Assembly: GCA_036674765.1 (NCBI GenBank)
Contig: JARVKI010000056.1
Span: 62,001 to 126,000 of the forward strand
Direction of reading: 5' to 3'
From: Seiridium cupressi
Taxonomy: Eukaryota > Ascomycota > Sordariomycetes > Amphisphaeriales > Sporocadaceae
DNA length: 64,000 nucleotides
Below the pieces are notes generated by a model. That model searched no databases. It was not told where the DNA came from and saw only the letters and a list, made by a program, of their open reading frames with translations. Both the position numbers and the translations under genes were made by a program. Each line of letters starts with the position of its first letter. Position 1 is the first letter of the stretch. This document shows positions 20,586 through 31,632 of this stretch, in pieces.

Positions 20586-20978
20586 CTAGTCGGAAATGCA
20601 CTCTAGACCCGCGCTAGGGTTGCCGTTAGGGTAGTAGCAGTCTATCAGATAAATTAGCCTCTGAATGGCAGGATTGAAGGCGCTTGTGGAGAGCTTACGT
20701 CCACTAATGCTGTCAGAGTTGGTGGAAGGGCCTTCCAAGTACTTGCACGAGCCTCCGTATTTGTGTTTGCAGTTGTTGGGACAGTTGCATGCTGAGTCTG
20801 GATTCAAGTCAGCATGGGTAAGATTCTCACAGTTCATAGGTCGAGAATACGAACAAGCGTCGACGGCAGTCAAGGCAGCGCGGGCATCGACTTCCGAGCC
20901 GGGGTTGATTGCTGTGGCCATGACTCCGTTCGCGGAGAACAGGGTGATGGCAGAAATGATGACAGACTTGAAGAGCAT
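20586..20978 (-). CDS. Small secreted cysteine-rich protein, effector candidate
   Basis: Exons are 20978-20699 and 20641-20586 (336 nt, 111 residues), with a 57-nt intron (GTAAGC...GGCTAAT...GATAG). The intron lies six codons before the end of the Cys-rich core, and the unspliced reading would insert a non-matching stretch. The first 20 residues are a signal peptide (MLFKSVIISAITLFSANGV). The mature part has eight cysteines in the order C-C-CxC-C-C-C-C, including SACNCPNNCK and YGGSCKYLEG, which fits four disulfides. A longer upstream frame exists, but Met at 20978 gives the signal peptide at the very start. No family was recognised. Small size, secretion and Cys content are those of fungal effector candidates, and the neighbouring repeat island is also typical of effector regions. 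Confidence 0.72.
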   Translation of the reverse strand: MLFKSVIISAITLFSANGVMATAINPGSEVDARAALTAVDACSYSRPMNCENLTHADLNPDSACNCPNNCKHKYGGSCKYLEGPSTNSDSISGRKLSTSAFNPAIQRLIYLIDCYYPNGNPSAGLECISD

Positions 20979-21607
20979 ATTGGTGGAGATTGCAGGCAAG
21001 AGGTTTATGTGTTCAGTTGGAGAAATGTGTGGAGGTTTGAGATGTGAATAGTTTCTTTGGTTTGTTGATGTGTTTGATATAAGCATCAAACATTTGAAAG
21101 AAGATTTCAAGCTGATTTATACTTGGCTTGTTTGTGTTCGACTTCCAAGAATAACTGCAACTAATAGTACTACTATTAATGTCATGATTATAGTTTCTAT
21201 TTTAAACTCAGGAGTTTCAACAGTATGCTTTGACTCGCTTGGCAATCAATCCTGAGATGATCGTTCAGGAGCAAATTGCCGCCGCCAAATATCCAGACTC
21301 ATTTTGTTGGACTTCGATTTGAAGATTCTTCAAGCATAACGATTACAGACACCAATGTCGAGAAGACTATACCGGATTAGGCGAAGGATTTGTTTGGATC
21401 CTAAGTATAGGGGTAATCTTATATTATAAACCAACAAACCCCTTTACAGGTAAAAGACGGTATAACGGCGTTTATATATAATAAGATTTATAAAAGTTAT
21501 AAGATTAAGGAAATTAAATTACGTAATAACGTTAGTTAACGAACGATTAAAAATAAGATTACGGTTTTATTAATAATTTAAAATTAAAAATTATATAAAT
21601 TATTATA
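20979..21607. other. Promoter of the secreted protein, then AT-rich decayed DNA
   Basis: Ordinary sequence to about 21420, then increasingly AT-rich DNA up to the solo LTR. No coding frame of note. Confidence 0.45.
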
Positions 21608-22092
21608 TGTAACGAATATACTATCGTCAGGATAAACCTTAGGATAATACACTGGTGTGGGGTTTATGCTAATAGGGTACGTGATGTAAAATAGGAATAC
21701 TGAGTTTTAAAAAATAAGAATATAATCGTTAAGGCTTAATAAGCCTTACCTATAGGTAGATAGATGCTTAGATTAATCACTAAGGTAATGACTGTCTATA
21801 TAGGAAACGTCCATCGTATATATATCCATTTATTCCCTTACTGATCCTGTTTGCTCATGTTTGCTCAATGAGCAGAACTGATCACGGTCAGTGCTGATCA
21901 GTGAGTCCCACTGATCACTTCTGATCGTTGGCTTTGATTGGTTTCTGCCGTTTGCCTTGTCTCCACCACACTGGTGTCTGGTATGTTTGCTCCCTGCACG
22001 TTCATACTTGCTTGTCTCTGTTGTTATCTTGGTCCGTGCTTGCGGAGTAGGGTTTATTCCGTTCCGGCTTCTTCCAACCCATGTTCGTAACA
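21608..22092 (+). mobile_element. Solo LTR with TTATA target-site duplication
   Basis: A 485-bp element begins TGTAACGAATATACTATCG and ends ...GTTCGTAACA (TG...CA ends). It is flanked by the perfect direct repeat TTATA (21603-21607 and 22093-22097), the 5-bp target duplication expected of an LTR retrotransposon. No internal gag or pol sequence is present, so this is a recombination-derived solo LTR. A related LTR in the other orientation lies at 61943-62399 and shares both ends. The inner part contains many GATC words. Base composition is normal, in contrast to the AT-rich DNA on both sides, so the insertion is younger than the decayed host sequence. Confidence 0.85.
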
Positions 22093-22392
22093 TTATAATT
22101 TAAAACATTTAAATAAAAAAATTATATTTAACGATATAATTTAATAAATATTAATAAAATAATAAATAATTATAATAAAAATTTAATTTTTTATCGTTAT
22201 ATAAATAATTATTATTTTAGTAATTAATTTAAATATTTATTTATTTATAAATAAAATTTATTAAAATTTAATAATTATATTTTTATTTATTAAAATTTAA
22301 TATTTCTATTTTATATTACGTACTTTATTAATATAAACTTAATATTAGCGTATTATCTTAAGGTTTATCTTAACGATAGTATATTCGTTATA
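22093..22392 (-). repeat. Decayed (RIP-like) older LTR copy
   Basis: The AT-rich block ends with about 80 bases that align with the terminal part of the LTR at 61943-62399. Differences are almost all C to T or G to A (for example ...CGATAGTATATTCGTTATA in place of ...TTCGTTACA). This is what RIP leaves behind. The left limit of the decayed copy is uncertain. The AT-rich DNA left of the solo LTR (about 21470-21607) may belong to the same element, split by the younger insertion. Confidence 0.6.
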
Positions 22393-23600
22393 TCTTAATA
22401 TGTTGCGGCGAAAACGTTATACCACGTTGATGCGGCGTAGCACCCGCTTCGCTTATTAGACTGCAATGCTTATCTTAAACCTGTGCTTAGGACCCCTGAA
22501 TAGCAAACTGATAATCGCATTTAATCCACGATTCCTGCGCGGTGCCGAAAAACTATGTCATCCCGCCATTCGAGAAGCAGCGAAGTCAGTCATGCATAAT
22601 CACCAAGTAAACGATACAATTGGCTAGGGCAGAGAATTTTGCAGCCGGCGGCTTGTCTCAATTGAAAGTCTCGCTGGATGGCTCTTTCAACATTGTGGCA
22701 ACACCATTTTCCCGGGGTGAATATCGGGGTCCCCATGCTGGCTTCTACACGAGCTGACGGTCGCTTAAATCAGAGACCCGCAGACAGGATCGGGCCCGAG
22801 GCCCTAGTATAAGTCAAGCATGCTCTTCCTAACATGCAGTATGTCAAACGTGATGTCATTCAAACTTGGGTGGTCGGAGACTAAAGCGGATCAAGCTATG
22901 TACCGGTCGAGATGTCTAGACTGCTTGGCGGCGCGACTATACCGTATAAATTAGTTATAGACCGTGCTAGCACCCGCTTTTATTGCGATGTAGGTAGTCC
23001 GTCACGCGACAGCCGACAGGGGTCACAGTAAAAATGTGATGCTCCAGGCTTGGCACATCAAGCACATTCCGTCGGTTATTGATCCTGTGGAGAAAACATC
23101 GCGCTTGGAATGCTGTTTATCATCCAACTTTCCCCACCATACTAGACGGACTTGGATCGTCGTCACATTGATTCCTATCACCCCGGATTTGAAGGGATGT
23201 TCGGACGTTGGTCGAAAACGCAGGCTAGTTTGAATCCGTTAGAAACAATGCAAGCAACGATCACCCAGTTCGGGATCTTCGAAGGCTCTCAGAGCATACA
23301 ATGGAACGTCTCAAGCTCATGTCTAACTTTAGATGTGCTGGAATATGGGCCGCGTTGGTCACCGATTAGCGACAGGAGCAGACCGAAACTATTTTAAGCA
23401 TCAAAAGAGTGAAAGACGCAGACAGGACCGAGCGATATAAGGAGAGGGAGAGCACTTGACAAACAACTCATCATCAGCTTCATCACACACATTCAACAAT
23501 CAAACGCTTCTACGCACTCGTATCTCTTCAACTTCCTACTTGCTACCCCAGTGCATCGACCTATCTCCAGTCCTCCAAGTCCGTTTTCAACTTTATCAAG
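22393..23600. other. Intergenic, no gene seen
   Basis: Ordinary composition returns after 22400. No coding frame with family resemblance was found. The last 150 bases are rich in CA/TC and look like the promoter and leader of the secreted-protein gene at 23601. Confidence 0.45.
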
Positions 23601-24336
23601 ATGTATATCAGAAATACTGTCGCATTAGCCGCTCTCTCTTGCGCTGTGACTTGAGTCGCGGCCATCCAACATGGTGACACGGGAGAGCATCTAGGCCTCC
23701 AAATCGGATGGCACCAGCTTGGTCAAGGTGTATTCACTGGCGTTCCCGACTCTGAGTGGAATGAAACGAGTAAGTCCAAATTTCTCGTCGTTTAAGCCAT
23801 AGTCACTCACAAGCGCAGTTCATCAACGCTCTGATGAGGACTGGGGATTCGACGCGTTTGCCTTGTCCCGCCGCGACGTCAACGGAACCTCCGATCTCGA
23901 GGTTCGCAACTTTGTATCAACCTGCCAAGCAGTCGGAAGATGTTTCAAGACCGTGGGCGACCAGGCTCTCGATGGTGTCATCCACTACTGGTTCCAGGCC
24001 GCCGCGGCGGGTGCGCCCTATATACCCGGTGCGGTCGTCGAGGGATACAAGGACGTCATGTCATTCCTGAATCAGTCGTTCTATGCTAACGCCCTCGGCG
24101 TCGGCGTCGCCGGATACGTGCAACAGGGCGGCCAGTCCACATCGAGCGCGAAGGAGGAGTGCAGTACCTCCAAGGACCCCGTGGACGCGCTTCAGTCTGG
24201 GGCTACCCAAATGTTGCAGGCAAACCCCAAGGCAACCAAATTCGCCGGCACTATTATCGGACCAACTGGGACTTGGCAGTTGCACATGGCCGTTACTGGT
24301 TCCTCGACCGTGACGTCCACCACATGGTGCGGCTAA
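23601..24336 (+). pseudogene. Secreted protein of unknown family with a stop in its signal peptide
   Basis: Exons 23601-23769 and 23819-24336 join over a 49-nt intron (GTAAGT...GCGCAG) in phase, giving 229 codons. The start MYIRNTVALAALSCAVT is a clear signal peptide, but codon 18 is TGA (23652-23654), followed in frame by VAAIQHGD and the whole mature protein. The mature part ends ...TSTTWCG and has few cysteines; I do not recognise it. One nonsense change (for instance CGA to TGA) in an otherwise intact frame suggests recent loss, a population polymorphism or a sequence error. No in-frame Met soon after the stop would restore secretion. Confidence 0.55.
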
Positions 24337-25039
24337 GCACTGTACGTACATACACAGAATGAAGATGGCCGCTATCAAAGTGGATCACTGGGATTTTCTC
24401 ATCGTTACATCTCTTCCTTGGAACGGGGAGGACGTGGGGAAGCGATCTTTGGTGGGGTTATCCGTCGATTGGCGTTCAGGTTTTTGTTCAAGGTAGGGAT
24501 GAGCATTGTTTGACCTTGCGGGTATGGATTCATTCGTTCAAGATAGGCTAGACTGGCACCTAGAGGCAAATGTAACACTCCTTCAGACAGTCGCGTGGCT
24601 CCAAGATTGAAACTGGAATCCCCCAGGTTGGCTCCCAGGCTCCACGTGCTGACCAACATCCCGGGAATTGCACTATCCCGTCATCCCGCATGTGAGCCCC
24701 AATTTTGCCGGGTTGGCCAGAGTAGAGAAGCACACTCAACTCCAAATTTAGAAATATGTCGCGTGCACTGTGGAGCATGTCAATAGAATGTAGTGCTAGG
24801 TACTAGCTGCATTTGCCAAGGACTCCCACGACAGGCGAAATCCCCGATGAACCCCGATCTTTAAATGCGTTTTATTCAAATAAATCCCTCCTACCTCGGT
24901 AATCTGAAGGTCATGATTATAAATGTACAGGTACGAATCGAAAGGTAATTTCCTGCAAATTTACCACTGCCGCAAGAAAGGCCGACGACTTCGCTAGCTA
25001 TTCCCTACAAGGAGTGCGCAACTCGACAAGTGTTATCAC
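24337..25039. other. Intergenic, no gene seen
   Basis: Spacer between the secreted-protein remnant and the 3' end of the pectate lyase gene. The frames present (24405-24659 and 24595-24786) have no family resemblance. Confidence 0.5.
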
Positions 25040-26138
25040 TTAGAAGGTCAGAGTCTGGCCGGCGCTGCCCACGACGGAAGCTGCAACAGCGCTAGAGCCG
25101 AGCTTGGTGTATGAGTATGGAACAGACGTAAGGGTTCCAGTGGGGACAGAGTTGGTACCACCACCGAGGTCGACATCGTTGACAACTGCGTAGCCGGTGT
25201 CGTCGCTGTCCTCAAAGGTGATGGCCTCGTCCGTGCTGTCGACAAAGGCACTGCTCTCAATCAGGAGTTCAGCTCCCATTCTCGCGTTGATACCGGTGTC
25301 AATGATACCATCGTAATATTGGCTATGGCTAATGTTTAGTGTCTGAGATCAAGTTCATGTTTGGGAGTCTGTTTCTTACTTGAAGAGGTGGACGGTGCCA
25401 AATCGGACGGATGGGGTGCGGCTGTTGATGTTGTACCAGTAGTTGTTGGCATAAGTAACGATCAAGTGACCGGTGTCCTCGTCGGCGTTGCTGTCGGAGT
25501 GCCCGACAAGCGATGCCTTCCAATGATCGTGGATGTAGCTGTTGGACACGGTAACGTAGTCCGAAGCATGGGTGATATCAATCAGACCGTCGTAGTAATC
25601 CTTGTCGTGGTCCAGGTTACTGGAGACATCAACGTGGTCAATCCAGACGTTGGAAGAAGCCTGAACGCCAATAGCATCACCGTCATCAGCCAAGACGTCG
25701 GAAATCTTCATGTTTCGGACAATGACGTTAGTCTGGTCCTTGATGTAAAGACCGACTCCAGTAAGACCTGTGATATTTAGTGACTAGCATGGACATCAAT
25801 TCAAGGAAAAACTAACTTGATCCAGCTAATCCGATGATGGTCTTGTCGGATCCGACTCTGGTCTCGTAAGCGCCAGAGATAGCACCGCTCACGACGACGA
25901 CCGCTGCACCGTCGGCTTCAGCAGCAGCGGTGAATTGAGCAAGGGTCGAGACCGTTGTGGTAGTACCACCAGCTCCGCCAGTAGTGCCTCCGTTCTCAGT
26001 GCAGTAGCCAATGTTGCAAGCATCGGTGATGGAGGCTCTCTTCTGGATGGTGCGAGCATCGAGTGGACCGTCTTCCGTGGGAGTCGGTACGGCGGTGGCA
26101 AGGCCAGCCACGACGACAATTGGAGCAACGAGCTTCAT
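25040..26138 (-). CDS. Secreted pectate lyase (PL1)
   Basis: Exons 26138-25817, 25767-25380 and 25328-25040 (999 nt, 332 residues), with introns GTTAGT...CACAG and GTAAGA...ATTAG. The start at 26138 gives a signal peptide (MKLVAPIVVVAGLATA) followed by a short pro-region ending in KR. The parallel beta-helix core shows PL1 hallmarks: the WIDHVDVSSN block, a DGLIDITHASDYVTVSNSYI stretch with a following WKASLVGHSD, and the catalytic arginine motif RTPSVRFG. The enzyme cleaves pectate by Ca-dependent beta-elimination in plant cell walls. The length is normal, with no carbohydrate-binding module. It supports a plant-associated lifestyle. Confidence 0.95.
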
Positions 26139-27827
26139 AGTGAATAAATGAATGAACAAAGGATTGATTAATGACAATTCAGGACTTGAGGAGGGTTGTC
26201 TGGATTGCGGTGTGCTGCACTAGAACTCTTGGCTCCTCTTTGGACATCTTAGCCTTCTTATAGAATTCATGTCGTGGCCAAAATTCAGTATACTGACGGA
26301 TTTGGATAGAGATGAATAAGTATGTATGATTGTTTTGCATCGTCGGATTCTGCAGCGTGGTGGAAGGAAGATTCTCCTCCAATGGCAGATGTGTGAGGCA
26401 ACAACTACCTATATTGTTCTATCCTTCAATTGCAGGTGGCAAGTCAAGGACTTCTGCTCACAGAAGACATGCACGGGATCAGGCCACATCTTGGGGACGC
26501 GGCTCAGTTTGCATACTTCAACCTCGAATTTTCCGTGGCTTACTCGAATGTGCTGGTTGCTTGGGAGCATGTTTCGGCGGGCAGGGTCACATTGTGTGCG
26601 CGTCCTTGATGAGCAAGGATCGGCATCAAATTTAGCGTCATCTTGGGCTGTGTGCTCCATTCTACTGGATCCGAATAGTGCTCTGTGGATAAACCAACTA
26701 AATATGCTGATAAATGTCTGTGATGAACGATGAACCGTGTGAAGGTAGATTGAATCTGGGGTGACACTCTGCTAGCCAGGAACGGAATGTAAGGTGCCGT
26801 GCGCAGGCTCCAAGATCCCCGCCATCGAAGGCACTCCGCATGGCTGTGCTTCATACGCTGATTGGCTGTGCCGACCTGGCCTCCTCAGAACTGGAACGTG
26901 GTTTGTCAAGGATAGATGATCTTGGCCAAGTTGGGGAACGTTAAATCACGTTGTCGAGGAACGCTGTTTTCTTCTCCGCTCATTGGAGGAAAAAAATCCA
27001 TCTGGAAAACGCGATACCAAATCACGTCAGCTCTGTTGCCATCTCTAACCGTGGGGGCTTCTTTGGGACGGTGAAACTAGAAACAAGTCTGCCGCGCGAT
27101 GCACTAGGACCCTGGTATCATCACCCGCCCCGCGCCTCAGGGCTCCACTGACAGTTCGTATCGTTCACATCGGAATTAGAGTTTGTTTGCCAAACATCAG
27201 GTACTAGGCAATACTTTTTAGGACTTTATGGGCGCTGATTCCGGCGGCATCGAGCATATCAGCATATCTATGGGCACCATGTGTGTGATCTATAAGAGAT
27301 CAACCGGTCCCGTACTCCAACGGAGCCTTGCAAGCCCTCGATTCATGCTAGATCCGGTGACCCAGTGTTCACACAAGGTAGAGAAATGGTCGATCCTATT
27401 TGTGGGGTTTCCGAAGAGACTATTTTGGACCGCTGGGTTTTAATGGTACTTATCGCCGCTATCCCTTTCGAGCACGAGTAAACACGGGCATTGTTTGGAC
27501 TGGCTCCATACAGTTTGGAGATTGAGTATGCATACAATGTAGGCCCAGATCATGGTTTCGAGACCAGTCCTCGGACCCGAATGTGTCCCGGTATATCCGA
27601 CCCGGGGAGCTTGGGGCAAACGGAAACTATTGAGTGGTGAAGAAGAAGGATGGGCGAGGAGAACTTCTCCAGCTCTGACCTCTTGGTCCTAGCTACTCTG
27701 AGTATGGAAGCTTCGGACTACGTGGATCCACAGGGCTACTCTTTTTAAGCCGTACACCGGCATTGGGATCCCATCTTCCTGGCCCATTGGTTGGCAGTAC
27801 GTATTTGACGTGCCTCAAGTTGGGGTT
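26139..27827. other. Long intergenic stretch, no gene seen
   Basis: The part next to 26138 is the pectate lyase promoter. Several frames of 60-135 codons on both strands (for example 26326-26733 plus, 26540-26854 minus) overlap each other and lack family resemblance, so I leave them out. Confidence 0.45.
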
Positions 27828-28157
27828 TCACAGCTTGGGGGCTTTGGTCAGTGCGTCGTACGCACTATGATGGTACAGATCGTTATCGTAGTCGTCTGCC
27901 TCGCCCAAGTGGTCGGGGTCTGGGTATTCGGGGTTTTGCGATTAGCTTGCTTCGGTTGAGGGCTGAGTCCTTCCCAGACTTCTTCCCGGGCTGCTTCTTA
28001 GACTCGTTTTGAGGCGTCTTGCCAGATCTGATGCTGCTTCCTGCCGGCTCGGAGATGCCTTCAGCTTGGTTGTTCGGATTCCTGCCCGTGGTGCAACTTT
28101 TCGTTCGTGGGTTTGCTGTAAAATTTCCCTGTAGTCTTGGTCAAGAAATAAAATCAT
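27828..28157 (-). pseudogene. Unrecognised ORF interrupted by one TAA
   Basis: From ATG at 28157 a 71-codon frame runs to TAA at 27944-27942. The same frame then continues for 37 sense codons to TGA at 27830-27828. The continuation is strikingly protein-like (NPEYPDPDHLGEADDYDNDL...). The first part is Arg/Lys/Ser-rich. CAA to TAA would explain the break. I do not recognise the protein; a retrotransposon gag-type fragment is possible. Confidence 0.28.
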
Positions 28158-28714
28158 GAAGAAATACTAACTATGGTACGGGCAGTCGTTCTTATACATC
28201 TTCCCTAGCAACAACTCACTTTGAACATATATAGGTAACTCAGGCACATGTATCCATGATATTGGTAACTGCGATATTGCACTTCCGGTGGATCACATTT
28301 CCTTTACAAGTTTGAGTCACTCTCATTGAATGTCATAGACCGGGCGATACGACCCACCACCCGGATCTTATTCACATGGCTAAAGATATGCTCGACTTCA
28401 CTAGACACTAGTCTAGCGACAGCACGTATCAGTAGCGGGGGCGGGGAATGTCAATTCAGCTGTACCCGATCAGCCATGGCGCGGCTGTAGTATGGCAGCT
28501 GAAATCGTGACCTATCAGTATTGGCGAATGCAGCGCTAGTAGCCCTGATTTAGAGACAGCGATGCGCCCCTCCTAGAGGTCTAGCAATCTAGACCCTGAT
28601 AGATTGTCATTGCCGTGCCTACTACTCATGGTAACAGGACCAAGCTGAGGAATAGCGGTGTCTTGGAACGGCAGTCCCTCGCTCGACATCGCTCCCTAGC
28701 TGTCGTCGCAAAAC
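28158..28714. other. Intergenic, no gene seen
   Basis: Spacer upstream of the gene at 28815. No frame of interest was seen; only the TATA element below stands out. Confidence 0.45.
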
Positions 28715-28720
28715 TATAAA
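28715..28720 (+). promoter_or_regulatory. TATA box of the gene at 28815
   Basis: TATAAA lies 95 bases before the ATG. It is followed by a pyrimidine/CA-rich leader ending ACATCACCATG, a normal fungal promoter arrangement. Confidence 0.45.
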
Positions 28721-28814
28721 TGGCTGAGGCTCGCATCAGTTTTATATCCTCGTTTATACGAATTGCATCATCCGCAACCCCTTCTCAAGATTTCTCCACA
28801 AGTTGAACATCACC

Positions 28815-29563
28815 ATGACTTCATATACCATCAAAGTTACAAACCGGTCAGGCAGTCGCCATGACTATGTCATCTCCCAACAACCTTCCGTCAATGACAG
28901 TGCCTCGAAAATATGGCCATGCGTGCTGCAACACGGCAAAGTGCCCCCACAGGGTGTAGCCGTATTCAAAGTGGACCGCCCGAACTCTTTCTACGCCTAT
29001 GCCCTCACATCTAACGGGTCCCCTCAGCATGGCGTTAGCGTTTCTGTTCACACGCAGAAGTCCGTTCAGCTCGGTCGCAAAGAAGCAGATGGCACGGTGA
29101 TCCCGGGAAGCTCAGTCCAATATATTGTCCAGGATGGAGCGACGGATCTAGATGCAAACTCACTGCCGCCACATGGCTTTGTCAACTCTTTCGAGATCCA
29201 GACTGGGAGTGACTTCACTTCTCAGGATGCAGCCAGCTGTATGCACTCCCGTCACCCTCCTTGACCTTATCAAAGTGAGAAATGACTGACATTTTGGGGA
29301 TTCTCCCGAGTGTAGACAATTTTGGTATTGGTTTTGGTGATAGCGAGAAACCCTTTGCTGTATTCAGGCCGAGTCCAAACATGACCTACAGCTTCAGTCC
29401 CACTGATGTTTACTATCTGAACTTTTCGGATCTTACTCAAGGGTCACTTATCGATGTCACCCAGACTGGGCATGCATTGAAGATTGACTTCACAACCCTC
29501 GAGAGTCGGGCTGCACGGGTCACGCATAACGAAGAAGGAACTTTTATCCTGGAGTCGGACTAG
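28815..29563 (+). CDS. Unknown beta-rich protein, two exons
   Basis: Exons 28815-29238 and 29316-29563 (672 nt, 223 residues), with a 77-nt intron (GTATGC...GTGTAG) and the frame continuous through ...QDAAS/YNFGIGFGDSEKPF. The ATG at 28815 (MTSYTIKVTNRSG) is chosen over an in-frame ATG four codons upstream because of its context. No signal peptide, no membrane segment. The alternating hydrophobic pattern suggests a beta-sandwich. I do not recognise a family. A decayed copy of its 3' exon lies just downstream (29945-30170), so the gene was duplicated in tandem. Confidence 0.72.
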
Positions 29564-29944
29564 GCGGCGAGAATATTGCCAGTATGTAGATTCTGAATAC
29601 ATTACATTGAGGGATTTCTTCTGAATCTCGAAACCCACTTGCCAACCCAGCAAGAAAAGAGGAACCATTGGATTTCCAGTGAATGGAGGCAACAGTAGCA
29701 GCCGCTACATCGAGAAGCAGTCGTATTCGATGGTGAGTAAACTTGAGCTGTAGTTTGAAGCTTCAATGTAAATGGGGGAGCGATACTTAGCATAGCCTGG
29801 AAGCAGTTATAACAGGGAATCAAATTGGGAATTATTGGTGCGAGACCTGGATACAAGATGTCACATTGGCGTTGTGTCTATTTTATAACATGTATCTGAC
29901 ACAAATAGTTCACATGTCCAATAATGTGCGCGTCGACGAGTTTT

Positions 29945-30170
29945 GATCATGCATTTGTTCACGTGGACCCGAAGTTTCAATTTGAAGCTTATTCTGGCAG
30001 CCAACTATGCAACCGCTCATTGAAAGCCCTGTCTGGACGCGTAGATTGCTCTGGTCGAATATACTGCTATCACTAAGGACTTGCTCAAGATTGACTTCTC
30101 TAGTACTGCTGCTAAGAATAGTGTTGAGGTCAACAACACCCTTGAAGGCCAGCTTGTCCTTGTCAAATAA
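29945..30170 (+). pseudogene. Decayed tandem copy of the 28815-29563 gene (3' end)
   Basis: The frame 30057-30170 reads YTAITKDLLKIDFSSTAA... and ends at TAA. It aligns without gaps to the end of the gene upstream (DVTQTGHALKIDFTTL...): both share LKIDF, a spaced V..N.EG motif and the same distance to the stop. A second segment in another frame (about 29948-30056, with DHAFVHVDPKFQFEAYS) corresponds to the KPFAVFRPSPNMTYSF region. The frames do not connect, and no start was found. A further open stretch at about 29635-29736 may be an earlier part of the same copy. Confidence 0.5.
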
Positions 30171-30649
30171 GGAAGTCGGGAACTTCAGCGCAGTAACTTA
30201 ACTACATGTAGCTTGTGGAGATTAGTCTGCAGCAGGTGTCTAGAAGGGATTTGAGGTTTCTGTACTTGATCAGTAACATGAGAGTTTAAGGCATATTCCG
30301 ATACTACATATTTACTCAACGTCAGGCCCAGTTTCATATCTGGAAAACCCGTAGTCAAACAGTGCGATCCTAGCAAAACGGAGTTTAAAGTTCATTAGGG
30401 GTGATTGACTGCCAAAACAAGGATCATAACTTGACCCTGTTGACTATGATTGTTCTACAAGATGATCTCATCATGGGCCATAAAATTGGTAAAGCTGTCA
30501 GTAACACAGGGATACATAACACTATGGCCAGTAGAAGACATTGGCGATTGGAGGGCATAATCACATTTGATCATATCAGCATCTTCTCACATATCATGGA
30601 GATTGAATACCGAATGCGACAATCAGGAATCAAAGAAAAGGCTCAGGAA
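30171..30649. other. Intergenic, no gene seen
   Basis: Nothing recognisable; short frames on both strands have no family resemblance. Confidence 0.45.
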
Positions 30650-31632
30650 TCAATAACACTGACGCCATGGACTTGAGTACTGGATCAACACACAATAGTC
30701 AATGCTCTTGGATTGTCGGTTGGTGCCACAAGGGTGGAAAGCAGTCTGACAACGATCCAGGAAAGCCAGCCTAGTTTCCTTGTCACCGTCAAGCGGCATA
30801 ACCCAAGGATACTCGCAGACCGGAGCCGACTGGACCGCCATGGTCCTCCGCAGGACTGGCTGTGAAGGGAGCTCTTGTATAGGATATTGTTGTCCATTCC
30901 GAAGCCATCCATAGCACACAGGGCAAAAGGGACACCATGGTGATCAAGCAAGTGTTGTCCAACATGTGGGTTGTCGACGACAAGCACGTCAATTCCATGC
31001 TTCTGAAGCTCCTTGGCTGGCCCGACGCCACTCAACATAAGCAACTTAGGGCTTTCGAACATACCCTAGGAAAGAATGACTTCCCGAGACGTATAAAAGC
31101 TTAGCTCGCTGCCACTTGGGTCAATGACAGTGACTTCGTGGCACGTCTTGTCGGCGGCATCCACGATCAATGTCTTGGAGTGGACTTAACCCAGCACAGT
31201 GATGTTATGCTTGTCTTTCAGGAAGAGGAAGCCCCAGAGCGCTGGACCTTGTAGATGGATTCGACACAGTGGGTAATACTAATCATCTCGCCATCGTAAA
31301 TGTTCTCGGTGAGTGGCTCGGTGAGAAAAATCCATGCCTTGGTCACAGAACCGCGAAATGGGGCAAGATCGTCAAGTGAGAGGGAAGACCCCGCCCGCTG
31401 CAGCCACCAAATCCTCGCATCCCAGCAGATTTTCAAAAGGCCAAATCGAAACCGGGTTCGGCGACTTCTCGAGCGCGAGCAGTGGTGGACGCGGTTGCGG
31501 CCTATCAAGGTCATTGCGCTCCTGTCTGCCAACGCGGCATTTTCGGTGAGCTTGACACAGACAGAAAAGTACCGTTTTAAAAATGGACACCCCCTCTGGC
31601 TTCAACCCAGTGGACAACGGACATTCGACTAG
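30650..31632 (-). pseudogene. Decayed GMC oxidoreductase
   Basis: The central part reads GMFESPKLLMLSGVGPAKEL and then LQKHGIDVLVVDNPHVGQHL. This is the glucose-methanol-choline oxidoreductase signature (the second GMC motif, GxxxSPxLLxxSGxG). Upstream pieces match too: HNITVLG, a stop (TAA 31188-31186), VHSKTLIVDAADKTCHEVTV and REVILS, then a second stop (TAG 31068-31066) just before GMFESPK. Further upstream, frame changes separate the ENIYDGEMISITHCVESIYK part. The FAD-binding N-terminus and the His-containing C-terminus are missing or unreadable. The enzyme class oxidises alcohols with FAD; this copy is inactive. Confidence 0.7.

Noticed and set aside
21608..22092. GATC-rich part of the LTR as a CRISPR-like or satellite array
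   Set aside because: It lies inside an element with TG...CA ends and a target-site duplication, and there are no regular spacers.
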